A model generated the notes under the pieces. The model was not told the DNA's origin. It made no database searches and worked only from the letters and a program-made list of their open reading frames with translations. A stretch of 64,000 nt of DNA from Pieris napi (taxonomy: Eukaryota; Arthropoda; Insecta; Lepidoptera; Pieridae). A program made the position numbers and the translations under genes. The stretch is from assembly GCF_905475465.1 (NCBI RefSeq), contig NC_062235.1, positions 5,776,001 to 5,840,000 on the forward strand. Direction: 5' to 3'. Of this stretch, positions 60,227 through 64,000 are shown piece after piece (position 1 is the stretch's first letter; each line of letters opens with the position of its first letter).

Positions 60227-60989
60227 AATGTGTTTAAAGCGAACCAAATTCACTAAATGGGCAGATCCATTAACTTATCCATAATGATACTTGAATGAAT
60301 TGAATTCCCGATAACTGATTAATAAATATTTCAGATAAGTAATCGATTGTAGATTTTTAAAGTGAAGTCGTTTGAGTTTTGACCTAAAGCAGCGTGTAAC
60401 AAGCTATTCCCACCGTTTATTTAGAGGACGTTGTATGGATATTAGCAGTATTGAGTTTAGTTATTAAGTTAAGATAATTTATAGATTTGATGTAATGTTT
60501 CTTATTGAGTCAAGATCCTGATTACCCTTTTTTATCGACGTTAAGCGTCAAAGGGTGAGTTACTTCTTATGGAGAGCTTTATTTATTAAGACAGGGCATA
60601 CCGGCTTAGCCAATCCTAGCTAACTCTTTCAGACAAAATGATTTTTCGACCCACTACCACCAATCAAATTTATTTGAAAATGGGTCACGTTACCAAGCGT
60701 GAGCTTATGTCATTCCCATTTTCCGTCTAGTTTTTTTTAATTTATTACATGACAGTAAAAACATTTCGGAACAAACTGAAACAAAATATAATTATGGTAA
60801 GAATATTTCTTGCTTTGTTTGCCATGCATTTGTTAAATCCATAGATACCTTACTCAAACACGTACTACGTTTTTTATTCTATATATATTTATTCTTCTAG
60901 AATCTGTGCATATTTTTCTTTGTCAATGTGATAATGACTATGACATTATTTTGACAAAATAATCGGCATCAAAAAATTATCAAATCTGT
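60227..60989. promoter_or_regulatory. Upstream region of the last gene
   Basis: Non-coding sequence lies between the piggyBac-like element and the first exon signal of the downstream plus-strand gene. No repeat or motif is convincing. Confidence 0.35.
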
Positions 60990-61112
60990 GTTTCGGATTT
61001 CAGTGGATAGCGTTAAGGTGATTTCATTTTCTTTTATTCCTTTTCGTACATATTCGATAAAAATCTAAAACAAATTGTGTTATTGTTAGTTGTTGATGTT
61101 AAAAATAATAAG
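60990..61112 (+). other. Putative non-coding first exon
   Basis: A stretch ending AAATAATAAG with a strong donor GTAAGTT (61113) precedes an acceptor at 61529 (T-run then ACAG). This looks like a 5' UTR exon spliced to the exon starting at 61530. The 5' limit is a guess. Confidence 0.4.
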
Positions 61113-61575
61113 GTAAGTTCCTTCGCGTATTAATTGATATTTTATAAAAAAATTAATGTGTAACTACTTTTACCAAGAAAAATGATTTGTATTATTAAAA
61201 ATAAACAAATACTATACAAGCAAAGCAAAAATATTGATAAAATCCTTTTTTTTCAAAATAATAATGACTCTTGTACAACAGTGTTACGACTTCGTGTCTC
61301 GTTGTATGGATTCCCAATTACCGGAATCAATAGCAATATTACTCTTCTATTGCCAATTACCAATGCCAAAAGCCTTATTAATGTAATAATCCCACTAAAT
61401 TTTATATTAATACGGAAATAAACTATTTGTTAACAGTTATATTAACTCAAAAGGTTATATATTTCCCTACAAGTTCGGTGACCTGTAATAGTTCTCTTGA
61501 TTTTACTATTTCAAGTTTTTTTTTTACAGATTAAAAATATAAGAAGAAATACTTTAAGATTAGCTGCAGATTATA

Positions 61576-61593
61576 ATGAATAGAAAGAGTTAG
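61576..61593 (+). other. Short upstream ORF
   Basis: ATG-AAT-AGA-AAG-AGT-TAG in the second exon, 47 nt before the presumed coding ATG at 61641. If the transcript model is right this five-codon frame could dampen translation of the main frame. Confidence 0.35.
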
Positions 61594-61640
61594 TTGTTAG
61601 ACAACCAGTAGTTGTACCAAAGGAAAGATCAGTTTTACCA

Positions 61641-61718
61641 ATGTGTGACAGATACCCACCTTTTTACCATGGAGGGCCGCCTTTCAATAGTTGGGATCGA
61701 AGCTATACCATGGAGAAT
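61641..61718 (+). CDS. First coding exon of an unidentified spliced gene (partial)
   Basis: The exon 61530-61718 ends at a donor GTGAGT. From ATG 61641 it encodes MCDRYPPFYHGGPPFNSWDR followed by SYTMEN, phase 0. An overlapping frame starts at ATG 61669 in a perfect ACCATGG context (MEGRLSIVGIEAIPW), so the true frame cannot be fixed here. I do not recognise either product. The rest of the gene lies past an intron that runs to the window end (61719-64000), where I see no further exon. Confidence 0.4.
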
Positions 61719-64000
61719 GTGAGTATCATTTAAAATATGCAAATTCACATTTATTTTAATGTGAATTGTTCTCATTGGTAAGCTTTATTGGTCGTAGGTT
61801 TTTGTCAAGAAGGTCAATTGTAAAAGCTAATATTACACATTATCTTTTCTTTATGATTGTTACTTTTTAATGTTTTAATTACAATGCAGACACTTCATTA
61901 TAACACTGAGTTATAATCTACAGTATTACACTTTTTATATGTTTGTTTCTTATTTTTAAATAACTAAGATATTTTATGTGTAGTCTAATGGACTGTTATG
62001 AATTGCAAAGTTCATCTTAAAAGAGGGAAATAATCTGTCTCTTCAGACTTGTGGCTATAGAATAGGACCAATCCTTTAAACTACTTTGTTATATATGAAC
62101 AGGTTTGGTCAAGATTTCGATGATATCTTTTAAATGCCCTCTGAGTTTTTCCAGAATGTTTGACACAACAGTAATTTTCATTGACAATTTTTAAATTACT
62201 CCGATAAATTTAGAAATTAAAATATAGCCTCACTTTCTGATAATATATATTCTTACAGCAGATATAAAATATGTAATTTAAAAATTGTTTTTTTTTTGTA
62301 TTTATCCTATATACAATAAATAAAGCTTTCCAATTTATAGTATAAGAGAACATTTTTTAATTTATTTTTGTTAATCTAGTTGGCTTAAACAAAACTGTCT
62401 CAGTTTTTGTTTTTTCTTTCCTTCATTTGCATGAAATTTCTTTGAGTTTTCTTTAATTGATTTAATTTGTTAATAATATATTAATAACTTTAAATGTATC
62501 TATTGCTTAGTGTTTACTGATTTTTAAGTAAGTAATTTTTCTACCATTAGTAGTGTGGTTAAAAATAATAAGTAGTGTAATTTACAACTTTACAGTATTT
62601 TCTAGTCTGCAACAATATTTTATAATTTACCCCTTGTTTATACAAAGTCATTACAAAATTAATATCCAATTTTAAGAGTAATTATAAAATAATCTTATTA
62701 AAACATATTATTAATAAAAGTAACACACATGTGGAATAGAAAAATACTTACTAATGTTCATTTTGTTTACAAAAGATTTTGTTTGTTTAGGTCTTTGTAA
62801 ATTTAAGTTTTCTTTATAATATTTTAGTATAGTTTACGCAGGCTTCATATATTCATCTCCGTATTTTAGTTCTTTGTGGAGTTCTACATTTAATGCAATG
62901 AATATATGTGTTGCTTGGTTATATATTGGTTTGAATTTGCCTATCAATATTAAATTGACTCTGTGTATTACTAGTTGAAATTATAATAATGTCTATTGGT
63001 TATTCAGGGCAGCTAACTTTTATAGTAGAAAGAAGCCTTTTTATTACCTTTACCTATCAAAATATTCCAGATATTCAGATAATTAAACATTATTAAAGAA
63101 AAATTTCTTGGTGGAAGAATTAAAATAGTAATTAGTGTTATAATGAGTAAATAACTTGTCACTTGACCTACCAAACATAAAGGAAAAATATCATTGAGAA
63201 CTACATAAATAATTAATGAAGTTTCAGTACAGCTTGAAAGTTAAAGAAGCAACGTCCATTTATGTTGGCGCCATGCCAGCTTTTTGTAAAGAAGGGGTAT
63301 AGTTTTGTATGGTGATGTAGGACAGAACAATTGAGGGCTTAGAATGTGCAATATTGTTAGTGTTTTGTTTCATCTGTCATTTTTAAATATCTATCCACCA
63401 TTTATGTTTTATTTAAATTTATTTCATTTCACTTGCAAAATAATTTTATCAAGAAGCATTATCAGAGAAAAAAAATACACTACATGATGTACTCACATAA
63501 TACATTTTCTTAAATTTAAATTCTGTCTAGAATGATAAAAGACTGGCTTTTACACTGTTATTAACATGAAAAATCTAAAGCTTTTCAATATTATGTTGAA
63601 CGTAAAATGCCAAGAACTTGTTAAATTTTTGAAGGTGCTCGTCAGCAAGGCAGAGTGTAGGAAAGTATATAGTGATGTATTATGGAAACTCATTCAGACT
63701 AGCTCTTTAAATGCAACCATGCAAATTTTCGGTTATGAAGTTTAGATAGGTTTCTATAATATAAATACTGCAGTGTGGCTATAATAACATCATTGAAATG
63801 TTACCCCTATACATATATATGAGTTTAACATTTGCAACACGAAATTTACTTATCGAATATTGTAATAACTGAAGATGCCACTTGAAGGCTTTTCTTTACA
63901 TAATAAGTATTATATTTTTATAACAAGGTTAAACTTGGGTTGTCATAGCTAATAGTATTGTGTGATACCTCTTTATTCTCAAGCATTGTTTTATGGTAGG
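61719..64000 (+). other. Intron of the last gene
   Basis: 2.3 kb of A+T-rich sequence without a recognisable exon, repeat ends or RNA gene. The following exon is expected beyond the window. Confidence 0.4.

Overview
The window is A+T-rich eukaryotic DNA with spliced genes (GT-AG introns, poly-A signals, no operons of bacterial type). It contains several interspersed repeats of the kind found in moth and butterfly genomes: a tRNA-derived SINE with an A/B-box head, MITEs, and piggyBac, hAT and PIF/Harbinger elements. Together with insect-type genes (schlank ceramide synthases, an ataxin-7 homologue) this points to a lepidopteran chromosome. No prokaryotic, viral or CRISPR features were seen.

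Layout, left to right. 1-2065: 3' end of RRP12 (+), a pre-ribosome export/processing factor. 5319-7373: single-exon ataxin-7/Sgf73 homologue (-), the SAGA deubiquitinase-module anchor. 8573-9067: mitochondrial inner-membrane protease subunit 2 (+), head-to-head with ataxin-7. 9491-10642 (-): POLR3K (two exons, 108 aa) followed after only 7 nt by the YRDC start codon, an unusually tight pair that looks dicistronic. 11895-23117 and 26163-39069 (+): two tandem ceramide synthase genes of schlank type, each reconstructed here from eight coding exons with identical intron positions and 369 residues each. 41271-58432 (-): RBM12, a multi-RRM RNA-binding protein whose 143-nt first coding exon lies 14.2 kb upstream of the large second exon. 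60990-64000: 5' end of an unidentified spliced gene (+).

The 14.2-kb RBM12 intron is a transposon graveyard. A 2.9-kb hAT element with a perfect 8-bp target duplication has inserted into a locally duplicated repeat. Inside the hAT sits a 1.9-kb foldback element, and inside that another interspersed repeat. A broken PIF/Harbinger copy lies further along. A 1-kb piggyBac-like element with intact TTAA sites and 13-bp ends lies just upstream of RBM12.

The most interesting observations are: (1) the POLR3K-YRDC 7-nt arrangement; (2) exon 4 of the two ceramide synthase paralogues is far more alike than their other exons, suggesting gene conversion; (3) in both paralogues the tiny last exon completes a C-terminal KKxx dilysine motif, while intron retention would stop right after KK; (4) the nested transposon stack with a paralogous empty site; (5) a candidate in-frame 21-nt microexon in the first paralogue; and (6) several perfect short-loop hairpins of 12-22 bp scattered in introns and UTRs. 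All calls are by eye; alignments and counts are hand estimates.
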